A stretch of DNA of 64,000 bases from Telluria beijingensis (lineage in GTDB: Bacteria > Pseudomonadota > Gammaproteobacteria > Burkholderiales > Burkholderiaceae_D), in NCBI RefSeq assembly GCF_030770395.1, contig NZ_CP132480.1, positions 3,615,802-3,679,801 on the forward strand. The letters run 5' to 3'. A program made the translations under genes and the position numbers. The first letter of the stretch is position 1, and every line of letters starts with the position of its first letter. The notes under the pieces are model-generated. The model had not been told where the DNA came from. It saw only the letters and a program-made list of their open reading frames with translations, and made no database searches. Shown here in pieces: positions 17,381-26,174 of the stretch.

Positions 17381-17998
17381 TCAGCCGATGGCCGAGGCCT
17401 TGAGCAGCTTGGCGATGTCCTTGTAGACGCGGCCCGGTTCCGGTTGGTACGGGAAACGCATCATGAGGTTGCCCAGCGGGTCGATCAGGTAGATGTGGTC
17501 GCCCAGCTTCTGGCCGGCTTCGACCGGCAGCCACTTCGCCACCGTCGCGGCAGGCGCGCGCAGCAGTTCCATGCCGTCGTATTCGCGCATGAGCACGGTA
17601 TCGAGCGGCTCGTCGTCGGTGATCAGCCAGACGCGCTCCATGCGCTCCATGTTCTTGCCCTGCATGGTTCGCCACTGGCGCATCGCATACAGCTGGCGCT
17701 GGCACTCGTCGTCGCAAACGCCGCCGCCTACCCGCACCATGATCCACTTGCCCTTCAGGTCTTCCAGCGTGCGCGGCTTGCCGTCGAGCGTGGTGGTGGC
17801 CATCTCGGGAATCGGCAGGGTCCGCGCATCGAGGATGGTGCCGTAATTGGTGCGGCCGTCCGGCTTGACGATATAGAAGGTGATGTAGGAAGCGATGATC
17901 GGCAAGGCGCAGACCAGCAGCACCAGCAGCAGTTTCATGCGGCCGCGACGGCGCGCGGGGTTGGCGGTGCTGGGGTCAGCGATTTGTTCTTGAGCCAC
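17381..17998 (-). CDS. SCO-like thioredoxin-fold membrane protein of the oxidase cluster
   Basis: A 205-residue protein with one N-terminal membrane helix (about residues 21-42) and a periplasmic thioredoxin-like domain. A CxxxC motif lies in GGGVCDDECQRQLY, like the SCO copper site, and the domain ends HIYLIDPLGNLMMRFPY. It is probably a second copper or thiol assembly factor for cytochrome oxidase; such a protein commonly sits between SURF1 and COX15 in Burkholderiales. Its start overlaps the SURF1 gene by 23 nt. Confidence 0.85.
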   Translation of the reverse strand: MAQEQIADPSTANPARRRGRMKLLLVLLVCALPIIASYITFYIVKPDGRTNYGTILDARTLPIPEMATTTLDGKPRTLEDLKGKWIMVRVGGGVCDDECQRQLYAMRQWRTMQGKNMERMERVWLITDDEPLDTVLMREYDGMELLRAPAATVAKWLPVEAGQKLGDHIYLIDPLGNLMMRFPYQPEPGRVYKDIAKLLKASAIG

Positions 17999-18707
17999 GT
18001 CGGAATCCCGTAATCACATAAAAAAGAAGGGCCAGCGCCGCCAGTGCATACCACTGGAAGGCGTAGCCGCGATGTTTGTCGATGCCGGCGTCAGGCGCCG
18101 GCCAGTCGCGGGCAAGCGCATCGCGCCGGCCCGCGGCCTGGGTCTGCTGCACCAGGAAGGGCAGCAGCTTCAGGCCGCTGGCCTGGGCCAAGGCCTCCGG
18201 CGTCAGGTTCTGGACCAGGGCGCCGGGCGCCAGCGGCGGCCCCTCGCCCAGCTCCATCACTTTACCCGCGCCCTGGACCACCCTGCCCTTGAGCATGAGC
18301 TGGCCAGCCGGCGTGGCGAACGCGGGCAGCTTGCCGTATTCGGCCCCCGCCGGTCGCGGCAACCAGCCGCGCAGCACCAGCACGTGGGTGTCCGAACCCG
18401 CTATTCTAAACGGCATTGCGAGATAGAACCCGGACTGCGCCCCCATCGGGCGATTGGCGAGGAATACCGGCCAGTCGGCGACGAACTCGCCCTGCAGGCG
18501 CACATTGCGGAATTCGAGGTCCGGGCTGGCCGGCGTGGAGGGGGCAAGATCGAGCGGCGGCTCGGCGGCGCGCGCCTGCTGGCGCGCCTGCAATTCGGTC
18601 TTGTAGGCGGCCCGGCCCTGCTGCCAGTTGCCGAGCAGAATGCCGATGGTGGCCACGACCATGGCAGCAGCGAAAACGATGGGGCGAAACCGGAAGGCAA
18701 ACCGCAT
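17976..18707 (-). CDS. SURF1 family cytochrome oxidase assembly protein
   Basis: A 243-residue protein with the two-helix SURF1 layout: an N-terminal helix (VFAAAMVVATIGILLGNWQQ), a large periplasmic domain, and a C-terminal helix (WYALAALALLFYVITGF). Conserved motifs are GNWQQGRA, GFYLAMPFRI and VLRGWLPRP. SURF1 assists heme a insertion into subunit I. It is divergent from the small DUF2909 gene and continues the oxidase cluster, although the opposite-strand DUF2909 gene separates it from subunit III. Confidence 0.94.
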   Translation of the reverse strand: MRFAFRFRPIVFAAAMVVATIGILLGNWQQGRAAYKTELQARQQARAAEPPLDLAPSTPASPDLEFRNVRLQGEFVADWPVFLANRPMGAQSGFYLAMPFRIAGSDTHVLVLRGWLPRPAGAEYGKLPAFATPAGQLMLKGRVVQGAGKVMELGEGPPLAPGALVQNLTPEALAQASGLKLLPFLVQQTQAAGRRDALARDWPAPDAGIDKHRGYAFQWYALAALALLFYVITGFRRGSRTNR

Positions 18708-18740
18708 TACAATGAAGCCTCACGCTTTCGGGTGCCCACC

Positions 18741-18941
18741 ATGAAAATCTTCGTCGCCATCGCCTTCGTCCTGATCCTGGCCAGCCTCGGTTCGGCCCTG
18801 TTCTTCCTGATGCGCGACAAGGGGCGCAGCAACCGCACCGTCAATGCGCTGGCGATGCGGGTGGGCTTGTCGATCGCGTTGTTCCTGTGCCTGCTGGCGG
18901 CGCACCAGATGGGGTGGATCGCGCCGACCGGCCTGCGCTGA
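18741..18941 (+). CDS. twin transmembrane protein, DUF2909 family
   Basis: A 66-residue protein made of two membrane helices (KIFVAIAFVLILASLGSALFF and LAMRVGLSIALFLCLLAA) joined by a charged loop RDKGRSNRTVNAL. This is the DUF2909 pattern regularly found inside aa3 oxidase clusters of Betaproteobacteria. The role is unknown but presumably oxidase-related. It is the only plus-strand gene in the cluster, and its stop lies 3 nt from the subunit III stop on the other strand. Confidence 0.88.
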   Translation: MKIFVAIAFVLILASLGSALFFLMRDKGRSNRTVNALAMRVGLSIALFLCLLAAHQMGWIAPTGLR

Positions 18942-18944
18942 ACC

Positions 18945-19817
18945 TTACAGCCAATACACGACCACGTACAGCCCCAGCCACACCACGTCGACGAAGTGCC
19001 AGTACCATGCGGCGCCTTCGAAGCCGAAGTGGTTCTCCGCCGTAAAGTGCCCTTTCATCACACGGTACAGGATCACCGCCAGCATGATCGCCCCCATGGT
19101 CACGTGGAAACCGTGGAACCCGGTCAGCATGAAGAAGGTCGAACCATAGATGCCCGAAGTCAGCTTGAGGTTCAGGTCGCGGTAGGCGTGGATGTATTCG
19201 TATACCTGGAAGCCCATGAACACGGCGCCCAGCAGGATGGTGGCCGCCAGCCAGATCGCGGTCTTGTTGCGGTGGCCGGCGCGCAGCGCGTGGTGGGCGA
19301 TGGTGAGCGTCACGCCCGACAGCAGCAGCAGCGCGGTATTGATGGTCGGGATCGGGAACGGTCCCATGGTGCGGAAGCCGTCGACGATCTCGGCCGGCCC
19401 GGTATTGCCCCACTGCGCCGAGAAGTCGGGCCACAGGATCTGGTGGTCGAGGTCGGCCAGCCAGGGCATCGAGATCGCACGCGCATAGAACAGCGCGCCG
19501 AAGAAGGCGCCGAAGAACATCACCTCGGAGAAGATAAACCAGCTCATCGACCAGCGGTAGGACAGGTCGATGCGCTTGCCGTACAGGCCCGATTCGGATT
19601 CGCGGATCGCGTCGCCGAACCAGAAATACAGCACCACCAGCATGGCGACGATGCCGGCCAGGCAGACGGCCGGCGCCCACGACATGCTGTTGACCCAGCC
19701 GGAGGCGCCGGCCATTGTCACCAGCATCGAGATGCCGGCCAGCAGCGGCCAGCGCGATGGACCCGGGACGTAATAGTAAGGCGCGGTGCCTGGGGAAGTC
19801 ACTGGTGACGAACTCAT
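18945..19817 (-). CDS. ctaE: cytochrome c oxidase subunit III
   Basis: A 290-residue membrane protein with seven helices. Hallmarks are YYYVPGPSRWPLLAG at the N-terminus, SEVMFFGAFFGALFYAR, GFQVYEYIHAYRDL, TGFHGFHVTMGAIML and the C-terminal YWHFVDVVWLGLYVVVYW. Subunit III stabilises the aa3 oxidase core and its proton uptake. It is transcribed with the other cta genes; 91 nt containing a REP-like palindrome separates it from the upstream DUF2970 gene. Confidence 0.97.
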   Translation of the reverse strand: MSSSPVTSPGTAPYYYVPGPSRWPLLAGISMLVTMAGASGWVNSMSWAPAVCLAGIVAMLVVLYFWFGDAIRESESGLYGKRIDLSYRWSMSWFIFSEVMFFGAFFGALFYARAISMPWLADLDHQILWPDFSAQWGNTGPAEIVDGFRTMGPFPIPTINTALLLLSGVTLTIAHHALRAGHRNKTAIWLAATILLGAVFMGFQVYEYIHAYRDLNLKLTSGIYGSTFFMLTGFHGFHVTMGAIMLAVILYRVMKGHFTAENHFGFEGAAWYWHFVDVVWLGLYVVVYWL

Positions 19818-19865
19818 CTTTATCTCCTCTTGCGATTCTTATGATTGTTGCGTCTTGCGTGTAAC

Positions 19866-19896
19866 CTTGGGTCCCCGCCTGCGCGGGGACGACGTT
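19866..19896. repeat. REP-like palindrome
   Basis: CTTGGG followed by the hairpin GTCCCCGC-CTGC-GCGGGGAC and GACGTT. It is the same family as the two copies at 57479-57583, where the stem is GTTCCCGC/GCGGGAAC; the paired change keeps the stem. It lies between the subunit III and DUF2970 genes. Confidence 0.75.
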
Positions 19897-19908
19897 GTTT
19901 GGGTGTAG

Positions 19909-20124
19909 CTATGATGCGGAGACTGCAAACCTGACCGCCAGCATGATCAGGCCAATAAAAATCATCACCCCGATCAAGCCGGCGATGATCACGTGCACCG
20001 GATTCAGGTTGGCGGCATCGCTATCGTAATCCTTGCGCTTGCGCACTCCAAAGAAGGACCAGAACACGGCCTTCATGGTGGCAAGGAAACTCGCCTTGCG
20101 CAGGTGCGGCTTATCCGTTTCCAT
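19909..20124 (-). CDS. DUF2970 family small membrane protein
   Basis: A 71-residue protein with one C-terminal membrane helix (VHVIIAGLIGVMIFIGLIML). The N-terminal KASFLATMKAVFWSFFGVRKRKDYDSD matches the DUF2970 pattern found in aa3 oxidase clusters of Betaproteobacteria. It has no known activity. Its start overlaps the end of the Cox11 gene by 14 nt, so it is coupled to oxidase assembly. Confidence 0.87.
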   Translation of the reverse strand: METDKPHLRKASFLATMKAVFWSFFGVRKRKDYDSDAANLNPVHVIIAGLIGVMIFIGLIMLAVRFAVSAS

Positions 20125-20686
20125 TGCCCGCTTTCGGCGCGGCGGCCGCCTTGAAGGCGCCGCCGATCTCGAAGAAGGTGTACGACAGGGTGATGTTCTT
20201 CACTTCGCGCGGCAGCTTGGGGTCGATGAAGAATACCACCGGCATCTGGCGCGCCTCGTTCGGTCCCATGGTCTGCTCCTGGAAGCAGAAGCACTCCACT
20301 TTCATGAAGTGCGGCGTGGCCGACTGCGGCGCATAGCTCGGGATCGCCTGCGCCTTGACCGCCCGGCCCTGGGTATTGACCACCTCGTACATGACGGTGG
20401 CCAGTTCGCCCGGGTGCACGTCGATGCTGCGGGTAGTCGGGCGGAAGCGCCACGGGCCCTGCGAGTTGCCGTCCAGCTCGATGGTGATGGTGCGCGACTT
20501 GTCGACCTGGGTATTGGTCGGCGCGGCGACGAACTCCCCCTTCTGGGTCAGCACGTTAATGCCGAGCACTTCGCAGACCTGGCGGTACACCGGGATCAGC
20601 GCATAGCCGAAGCCGAACATCCCGATCGCCACCACCACCAGCTTGCCGAGCATGGTGCGGTTGAGGCGGAGCAGACGGTTGCTCAT
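20111..20686 (-). CDS. ctaG: cytochrome c oxidase assembly protein Cox11
   Basis: A 191-residue protein with one N-terminal helix (LVVVAIGMFGFGYALIPVY) and a periplasmic immunoglobulin-like domain. The copper ligands are in KVECFCFQEQ (CFCF motif, about residue 125). The domain ends DPKLPREVKNITLSYTFFE. Cox11 delivers copper to the CuB site of subunit I. It lies 8 nt after the small 35-residue assembly protein gene and overlaps the DUF2970 gene. Confidence 0.97.
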   Translation of the reverse strand: MSNRLLRLNRTMLGKLVVVAIGMFGFGYALIPVYRQVCEVLGINVLTQKGEFVAAPTNTQVDKSRTITIELDGNSQGPWRFRPTTRSIDVHPGELATVMYEVVNTQGRAVKAQAIPSYAPQSATPHFMKVECFCFQEQTMGPNEARQMPVVFFIDPKLPREVKNITLSYTFFEIGGAFKAAAAPKAGNGNG

Positions 20687-20694
20687 GGCGGGCC

Positions 20695-20802
20695 TCAGCT
20701 CAGCAAGGTGAACTTGACGAACACGCTGACAAAGAAGAACAGCGCCAGGCCGCCCACCAACAGGGCGGTCCTCAAATTATTCGGTTTGCGCGCGCTCATC
20801 AT
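20695..20802 (-). CDS. cytochrome oxidase small assembly protein
   Basis: A 35-residue protein, MMSARKPNNL followed by a single membrane helix (LLVGGLALFFFVSVFVKF). Its start overlaps the subunit I stop (ATGATGA arrangement; an alternative start is the second ATG at 20799). A tiny protein of this form between subunit I and Cox11 is standard in Burkholderiales and is annotated as a small assembly protein. Confidence 0.82.
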   Translation of the reverse strand: MMSARKPNNLRTALLVGGLALFFFVSVFVKFTLLS

Positions 20803-22400
20803 TTCACCAGCGGCGGGTTCTCGAAGGTGTGGAATGGCGCCGGGCTCGGCACGGTCCACTCCAGGCCTTCCGCGCCTTCCCATGGCTTCGCCGGCGCCTT
20901 GGCGCCGCCGCGGATCGTCGGCAGCACCACCGCGAACAGGAAGTACACCTGGCTGAAGCCGAAGCCGAAGGCGCCGATCGACACGATCATGTTGAAGTCG
21001 GTGAACTGCACCGCGTAGTCGGCGTAGCGACGCGGCATGCCGGCCAGTCCCAGGAAGTGCATCGGGAAGAAGGTGATATTGAAGGTGATCAGCGACAGCC
21101 AGAAGTGGATCTTGCCGCGGCCTTCGGGATACATATGCCCGGTCCACTTCGGCACCCAGTAGTAGAAACCGGCGAACAGCGCGAACAGCGAACCGGCTAC
21201 CAGCACGTAGTGGAAGTGGGCCACCACGTAATACGTGTCATGCACCTGGATGTCGATCGGGGTCACGGCCAGGATCAGGCCGGTGAAGCCGCCCATGGTG
21301 AAGACAAAAATGAAGCCGACCGAGAACAGCATCGGGGTCTCGAAGGTCATCGAGCCCTTCCACATGGTGGCGACCCAGTTGAACACCTTCACGCCGGTCG
21401 GCACCGAGATCAGCATGGTGGCGTACATGAAGAACAGCTGCGAGGTCACCGGCATGCCGGTGGTGAACATGTGGTGGGCCCAGACCACGAACGACAGGAT
21501 CGCGATCGAGGCTGTCGCATACACCATCGAGGCGTAGCCGAACAGCGGTTTGCGGGCGAAGGCCGGGATGATCTGCGAGACGATGCCGAAGGCCGGTAGG
21601 ATCATGATGTAGACCTCGGGGTGGCCGAAGAACCAGAAGATGTGCTGGTACATCACCGGGTCGCCGCCGCCGGCGGCATTGAAGAACGAGGTGCCGAAGT
21701 GGCGGTCGGTCAGGGTCATGGTGATGGCGCCGGCCAGCACCGGCATCACGGCGATCAAGAGGTAGGCGGTGATCAGCCAGGTCCAGCAGAACATCGGCAT
21801 CTTCATCAGGGTCATGCCCGGCGCGCGCATGTTCAGGATGGTGACGATGATGTTAATGGAACCCATGATCGACGAGGCCCCCATGATGTGCATGGCGAAG
21901 ATCGCCATGTCCATGCCGACGCCCATCTGGGTCGACAGCGGCGCATACAGCGTCCAGCCGGCGGCGGTCGCGCCACCCGGCACCAGGAAGGAACCTGCCA
22001 GCAGCAGCGCGGCCGGCGGCAGCAGCCAGAACGAGAAGTTGTTCATGCGCGCGAACGCCATGTCCGATGCGCCGACCTGCAGCGGCAGCATCCAGTTGGC
22101 GAAGCCGACGAAGGCCGGCATGATGGCGCCGAACACCATTACCAGGCCGTGCATGGTGGTCAGTTGGTTGAAGAATTCGGGACGCACGTACTGCAGGCCG
22201 GGCTGGAACAGCTCGGCGCGGATCATCAGCGCCAGCACGCCGCCCGAGAGCAGCATGATGAACGAGAACCAGAGATACAGGCTGCCGATGTCCTTGTGGT
22301 TGGTGGCGAACAGCCAGCGGCGCCAGCCGTGTGGATGATCGTGGTGTTCGTCGTGGGCGTGGTCGTGGCCGTGATCGTGATCGAGAGTCGTGGTGCTCAT
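20799..22400 (-). CDS. ctaD: cytochrome c oxidase subunit I
   Basis: A 533-residue catalytic subunit with twelve helices that holds heme a and the heme a3-CuB oxygen site. Visible hallmarks are HGLVMVFGAIMPAFVG, WTLYAPLSTQ, the CuB/Tyr helix FWFFGHPEVYIMILPAFG (His-Pro-Glu-Val-Tyr crosslink motif), VWAHHMFTTGM and HFHYVLVAGS. The N-terminus is His-rich (DHDHGHDHAHDEHHDH), which may bind metal but is not conserved in the family. It is 15 nt downstream of subunit II. Confidence 0.98.
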   Translation of the reverse strand: MSTTTLDHDHGHDHAHDEHHDHPHGWRRWLFATNHKDIGSLYLWFSFIMLLSGGVLALMIRAELFQPGLQYVRPEFFNQLTTMHGLVMVFGAIMPAFVGFANWMLPLQVGASDMAFARMNNFSFWLLPPAALLLAGSFLVPGGATAAGWTLYAPLSTQMGVGMDMAIFAMHIMGASSIMGSINIIVTILNMRAPGMTLMKMPMFCWTWLITAYLLIAVMPVLAGAITMTLTDRHFGTSFFNAAGGGDPVMYQHIFWFFGHPEVYIMILPAFGIVSQIIPAFARKPLFGYASMVYATASIAILSFVVWAHHMFTTGMPVTSQLFFMYATMLISVPTGVKVFNWVATMWKGSMTFETPMLFSVGFIFVFTMGGFTGLILAVTPIDIQVHDTYYVVAHFHYVLVAGSLFALFAGFYYWVPKWTGHMYPEGRGKIHFWLSLITFNITFFPMHFLGLAGMPRRYADYAVQFTDFNMIVSIGAFGFGFSQVYFLFAVVLPTIRGGAKAPAKPWEGAEGLEWTVPSPAPFHTFENPPLVK

Positions 22401-22415
22401 GTCATTACCCCTGCA

Positions 22416-23615
22416 TTATTTGCGTGCGGCCAGGACTTCGGCCGGTTGTACGATATTTTCCGCAGCCTTGTTCGACCAGGAATTACGGGTATAGGTGATC
22501 ACGGCAGCGATCTCGGTATCGGACAACTGTTTCCAGGCCGGCATCTCGGTCGGGAACCTGCCGGTCTTCTGGCCGTTGAGCAGGATATCGATCTGGTGCG
22601 CCTTGTCGCCCAGCACGTTCGGCGAACCGTCCAGCGCGGCGAAGGCGCTCGGCACGCCCTTGCCATTGGCCTGGTGGCAGGCCACGCAGTTGGCGGCATA
22701 GACCTGCTCGCCGCGGGTCTTCAGCTCGTCGATGGTCCAGGTCTTGGTCGGATCGTCGGCCAGGGCCGCCATTTCCTTCTTCTTGCCCTCGACCCAGGCC
22801 GTGTACTCGGCATCGGTCACCACGCGCACGACGATCGGCATGAAGGCGTGGTCCTTGCCGCACAGCTCGACGCAGTTGCCGCGGTAGACGCCGGTCTTCT
22901 CGGCGCGGAACCAGCCGTCGCGCACGAAGCCGGGGATGGCGTCCTGCTTGATCGCGAACGCGGGAATGGTCCAGGCGTGGATCACGTCATTGGCGGTGAA
23001 CACCATGCGAATCTTCTTGTTCACCGGCACCACCATCTCGTTGTCGACTTCGAGCAGGTAATTCTCGGTGCGCGCCTCGGTCGGCTTCACGCCCGGCTCG
23101 CCGATCTGGGAACGCGGGGTGGCCAGGTTCGACAGGAAGGAGATTCCTTCGCCCTCGCCCTTCAGGTAATCGTAGCCCCATTTCCACTGCATGCCGGTGG
23201 CCTTGATGGTGAGGTCGGCATTCGAGGTGTCCTTCAGCGCCACCACGGTCTTGGTGGCGGGCAGCGCCATGCCGATGACGATCAGGAACGGCACCACCGT
23301 CCAGGCGATCTCGACGGCGGTGGACTCATGGAAGGTGGCCGGTTTGTGGCCCAGGGATTTGCGGTGCTTGAACACCGAATAGAACATGACGCCGAATACG
23401 CCGACGAAGATCACCAGGCAGACGATCATCATCCAGTTGTGCAAGGAATAGATGTCGGCGCCGACCTGTGTGACGGGGGCCTGCATATTGAGCTGGTGCT
23501 CGAGAGGCCGGCCCGTGATCGGCTGCTGCTGCTGCGCCAGGACTGGCGTGGCGGTAGCTGCTGCGAGTACGGCAAAGCCGTACAGCACGGCCTGAAGTCG
23601 CGTTGCATATGTCAT
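22416..23615 (-). CDS. ctaC: cytochrome c oxidase subunit II with fused cytochrome c domain
   Basis: A 399-residue protein. A signal peptide ends near AAATATPVLAQ, two membrane helices follow, then the cupredoxin domain with the CuA site (YRGNCVELCGKDHAFM). A C-terminal class I cytochrome c domain carries the heme motif CVACH and the axial Met region, as in caa3-type oxidases. The ATG at 23615 has GGGGA 6 nt upstream; a TTG four codons earlier is less likely. It is the first gene of the oxidase operon. Confidence 0.96.
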   Translation of the reverse strand: MTYATRLQAVLYGFAVLAAATATPVLAQQQQPITGRPLEHQLNMQAPVTQVGADIYSLHNWMMIVCLVIFVGVFGVMFYSVFKHRKSLGHKPATFHESTAVEIAWTVVPFLIVIGMALPATKTVVALKDTSNADLTIKATGMQWKWGYDYLKGEGEGISFLSNLATPRSQIGEPGVKPTEARTENYLLEVDNEMVVPVNKKIRMVFTANDVIHAWTIPAFAIKQDAIPGFVRDGWFRAEKTGVYRGNCVELCGKDHAFMPIVVRVVTDAEYTAWVEGKKKEMAALADDPTKTWTIDELKTRGEQVYAANCVACHQANGKGVPSAFAALDGSPNVLGDKAHQIDILLNGQKTGRFPTEMPAWKQLSDTEIAAVITYTRNSWSNKAAENIVQPAEVLAARK

Positions 23616-23965
23616 GTATGTCCCCAACCACCCTAAAAATAAGAATATTTTTAAACGGGCCCAGCAATTTCGTGAACGAACCGCGCCCGCTCCGTACTGG
23701 TCGCACAGGGTTGCCGGGTCGTCCCGCGAAATTGCGCTGCGGAATGGTAGGAAACCATCTCATCCACCTGGCAATACGTTGCTGCCGGGTTTGGATGACT
23801 CTGCGACTGCTGCAATTCTTTTTTCTACTTTTCGCCTGGAAGTGCCGCTTTTTTAAGCGTTTCTATCGACCAGACGAAAAAAATAGCAATTGATTATATC
23901 TAAAGCACTAATTTTTATTCAAGGAAAATCGGCCGGGTTGTAATTTCTACCATGCAAGGCGGATA
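23616..23965. other. non-coding region upstream of the oxidase operon
   Basis: A 350-nt gap between the subunit II start and the methyltransferase stop. It contains the predicted oxidase promoter at 23893-23922 and a leader of about 270 nt. Short opposite-strand frames here have no ribosome site or family features. No terminator with a clear T-run was found for the methyltransferase gene. Confidence 0.6.
23893..23922 (-). promoter_or_regulatory. predicted sigma-70 promoter of the oxidase operon
   Basis: Read on the minus strand: -35 TTGAAT (23917-23922), an 18-nt spacer and a perfect -10 TATAAT (23893-23898). Transcription would start near 23886, giving a 5' leader of about 270 nt before ctaC. 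Confidence 0.6.
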
Positions 23966-24883
23966 TCAGGGTTTGCGGGGCTGGAAGCGCACGATCGATT
24001 CGCCGGACGCCGTGGTGCGCGGCGCCGGGCGGAAGGCGTGGCCATAGATGACTTCGAAGGTCAGGCCCAGCTTGCCGTCCGGGCGGCGCTGCTCCTCGAA
24101 GGCGTCCAGCACGCGCCGCCATGCCGCGCGGCCAATCAGGCCGCGCCGGCGCGATTCGAGCGGATTGCCGCCCAGCGCCTGCACGTCGAGCAGCAGCGCC
24201 TGCGGCGTGTCGTAGGTGACGGTGATGCGTTCCATGTCCATGACCGGCGTCGAGAAGCCGGCCTCGACCAGTTGGTCGCCGAAATCGTGCATGTCGACGA
24301 AAGGCAAGGTGTGCGGGTGGGCGTCGAGCACGGCAAAGGCGCTGCGCAACTCGGTGAAGGTATCGGGGCCGAAGCAGGAAAACATCAGCAGCCCTTCCAC
24401 GCGCAGCACGCGGCGCCATTCGGCGAACACCCGGTCGGGCAGCGGATGCCAGTGCAGAGCCAGGTTCGACCACAGCAGGTCGAGCGAGTTCGGCCCGAAC
24501 GGCAGGTTGCCGTAGTCGCCGCACAACACGTCGACGCCGGCCTTGGACGGCATCAGGCGCGTGAGCAACTGGTTCAGCGAGCGGCCAGTGGCGGCCGGCG
24601 CCTTCGCCGCGCGCGCCATGGCCGCTGCCCCGTCGATGCCCAGGATTTGGGCCGCCGGATAGGTTTTTTGCAGCAAGGCAAGGTCGGCGCCGGCGCCGCA
24701 GCCGGCGTCCAGCACCTGCTTGGGCACGATCTTGACGAGGCTCAGGCGCTCATGCATGCGTTCGGCGATCTCGCGGCGCAGGAAATCCGATGGCGCGACG
24801 CGTTCGGGCTGCGCGAACAGTTCGCGCACGCGAGCCAGGTCGATCGGGGCGCTCAGCCTGGACGGGGATTGAGGAGAAGCCAT
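23966..24883 (-). CDS. SAM-dependent methyltransferase, BioC-like
   Basis: A 305-residue class I methyltransferase. Motif I is VLDAGCGAGADLALL (about residue 57), followed by ILGIDGAAAMARAA and DLLWSNLALHWHPLPDRVFAEWRRVLRV, which is the pattern of BioC, the malonyl-ACP methyltransferase of biotin synthesis. No other biotin genes are adjacent, so the assignment is tentative. It begins 73 nt from the divergent comF gene. The in-frame extension upstream to 25228 is a shadow of comF. Confidence 0.85.
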   Translation of the reverse strand: MASPQSPSRLSAPIDLARVRELFAQPERVAPSDFLRREIAERMHERLSLVKIVPKQVLDAGCGAGADLALLQKTYPAAQILGIDGAAAMARAAKAPAATGRSLNQLLTRLMPSKAGVDVLCGDYGNLPFGPNSLDLLWSNLALHWHPLPDRVFAEWRRVLRVEGLLMFSCFGPDTFTELRSAFAVLDAHPHTLPFVDMHDFGDQLVEAGFSTPVMDMERITVTYDTPQALLLDVQALGGNPLESRRRGLIGRAAWRRVLDAFEEQRRPDGKLGLTFEVIYGHAFRPAPRTTASGESIVRFQPRKP

Positions 24884-24955
24884 AAGAAGGAATGCAAGAT
24901 GAGATAATGTCGGCAGTTTAACCGCTTGTGTCAGCACTTGTGGGAAGTCGAGCCG

Positions 24956-25675
24956 ATGCCAGACCTTCGCGCCTTGCCCGGGCGCCTGCTGCGCGCCATG
25001 CTGCCTTCCGCCTGCGCCCTGTGCGGTGGCTACGGCGACGAGGCCGTCTGCGCCGCCTGCGAACAGGCCTATGTGCTGCCCGTCGCGCGCTGTCGGTGCT
25101 GCGCCAATCCGGTTGGCGCGCTGGACGCGGGCCGGCATTGCGGCGCCTGCCTGGCCGATGCGCCGGCGTTCGATGCCACCGTGGCCGCCTGCGACTACAC
25201 GGCGCCGCTCGACAGCCTGGTGCTGCAACTGAAATTCGGGGCCCAGCTGGCGCTGGCGCCGTGGATGGCGCGCGTGCTGCGCGCTGCCATTGCAGTCCGG
25301 GCGCCGGACTTGCCCGATCTGCTGTGCCCGGTGCCGCTAGGGCCGCGCCGCCTGGTCGAGCGCGGCTATAACCAGGCGCTCGAGGTGGCAAAGCCGCTGG
25401 CTGCGGCGCTGGCATTACCGGTCATGCCGCAGCTATTGCAGCGGGTGCGCGAAACGAGCGCGCAGTCGGGCGCCGCGCCGGGCGAGCGCAAGAAGAATGT
25501 GCGCGGGGCGTTCGGCGTGAACGTCGCCTGCGATGTGCGCGGGCGCCACGTGGGCGTGGTCGACGACGTCATGTCGAGCGGCCACACGCTGGACGAGATC
25601 GCCGTCACGCTGAAGCGGGCTGGCGCCGCGCGCGTGACGAATATCGTATTCGCGCGCACCCCGCCGCATGCATGA
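24956..25675 (+). CDS. comF: ComF family phosphoribosyltransferase-like protein
   Basis: A 239-residue protein. The N-terminal part has cysteine pairs typical of the ComF zinc region (CALCGG, CAACEQ, CRCCAN, CGACLAD). The C-terminal part is a type I phosphoribosyltransferase fold with the PRPP loop VGVVDDVMSSGHT (about residue 200). ComF is needed for DNA uptake in competent bacteria, and the same protein is present in many others (GntX). The ATG at 24956 is preferred over a GTG-type start ten codons earlier because conservation begins here. Confidence 0.92.
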   Translation: MPDLRALPGRLLRAMLPSACALCGGYGDEAVCAACEQAYVLPVARCRCCANPVGALDAGRHCGACLADAPAFDATVAACDYTAPLDSLVLQLKFGAQLALAPWMARVLRAAIAVRAPDLPDLLCPVPLGPRRLVERGYNQALEVAKPLAAALALPVMPQLLQRVRETSAQSGAAPGERKKNVRGAFGVNVACDVRGRHVGVVDDVMSSGHTLDEIAVTLKRAGAARVTNIVFARTPPHA

Positions 25676-25703
25676 GGCATCAGATATCTATTAGGAGAAA
25701 ACC

Positions 25704-26174
25704 TTGTTCCACGTCGTCCTGGTCGAACCAGAAATCCCGCCGAATACCGGCAATGTGATCCGCCTGTGCGCCAATGCCGGGGCCCAGCTGCACCTGATCG
25801 AACCGCTCGGCTTTCCGCTGGACGATGCCAAGATGCGCCGCGCCGGACTGGATTACCACGAGTACGCGAACATGAAGGTGCACAAGGACTGGGATGCGTT
25901 CATCGCGGATACGCAACCCGACCCGGCGCGCATGTTCGCGCTCACCACGCATGGCTCCTCGCCGTTTGCCGATGCCCAGTTCCAGCCGGGCGACGTGTTC
26001 GTGTTCGGGCCAGAGTCGCGCGGACTGGCGCCGGCGTTTCGCGAAACCTTCCCGCCGGCCCAGCGCATTCGCCTGCCGATGCGGCCCGACAACCGCAGCC
26101 TGAACCTGTCGAACACCGTGGCGATCGTCGTCTACGAGGCCTGGCGCCAGAACGGTTATCTGGGCGGCGCCTGA
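25704..26174 (+). CDS. trmL: tRNA (cytidine(34)-2'-O)-methyltransferase
   Basis: A 156-residue SPOUT methyltransferase, full length for TrmL. Motifs are FHVVLVEPEIPPNTGNVIRL at the start, VFVFGPESRGL and the knot-forming C-terminal MRPDNRSLNLSNTVAIVVYEAWRQ. It methylates the wobble base ribose of tRNA-Leu isoacceptors. It uses a TTG start at 25704 with a strong AGGAGA site 6 nt upstream, and no ATG fits the family N-terminus. It follows comF by 28 nt and overlaps the convergent peptidase gene by 19 nt. Confidence 0.95.
   Translation: MFHVVLVEPEIPPNTGNVIRLCANAGAQLHLIEPLGFPLDDAKMRRAGLDYHEYANMKVHKDWDAFIADTQPDPARMFALTTHGSSPFADAQFQPGDVFVFGPESRGLAPAFRETFPPAQRIRLPMRPDNRSLNLSNTVAIVVYEAWRQNGYLGGA

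Noticed and set aside
23326..23763. Minus-strand frame beginning in the oxidase leader and overlapping ctaC
   Set aside because: No conserved features and out of frame with ctaC; Arg-rich shadow composition.
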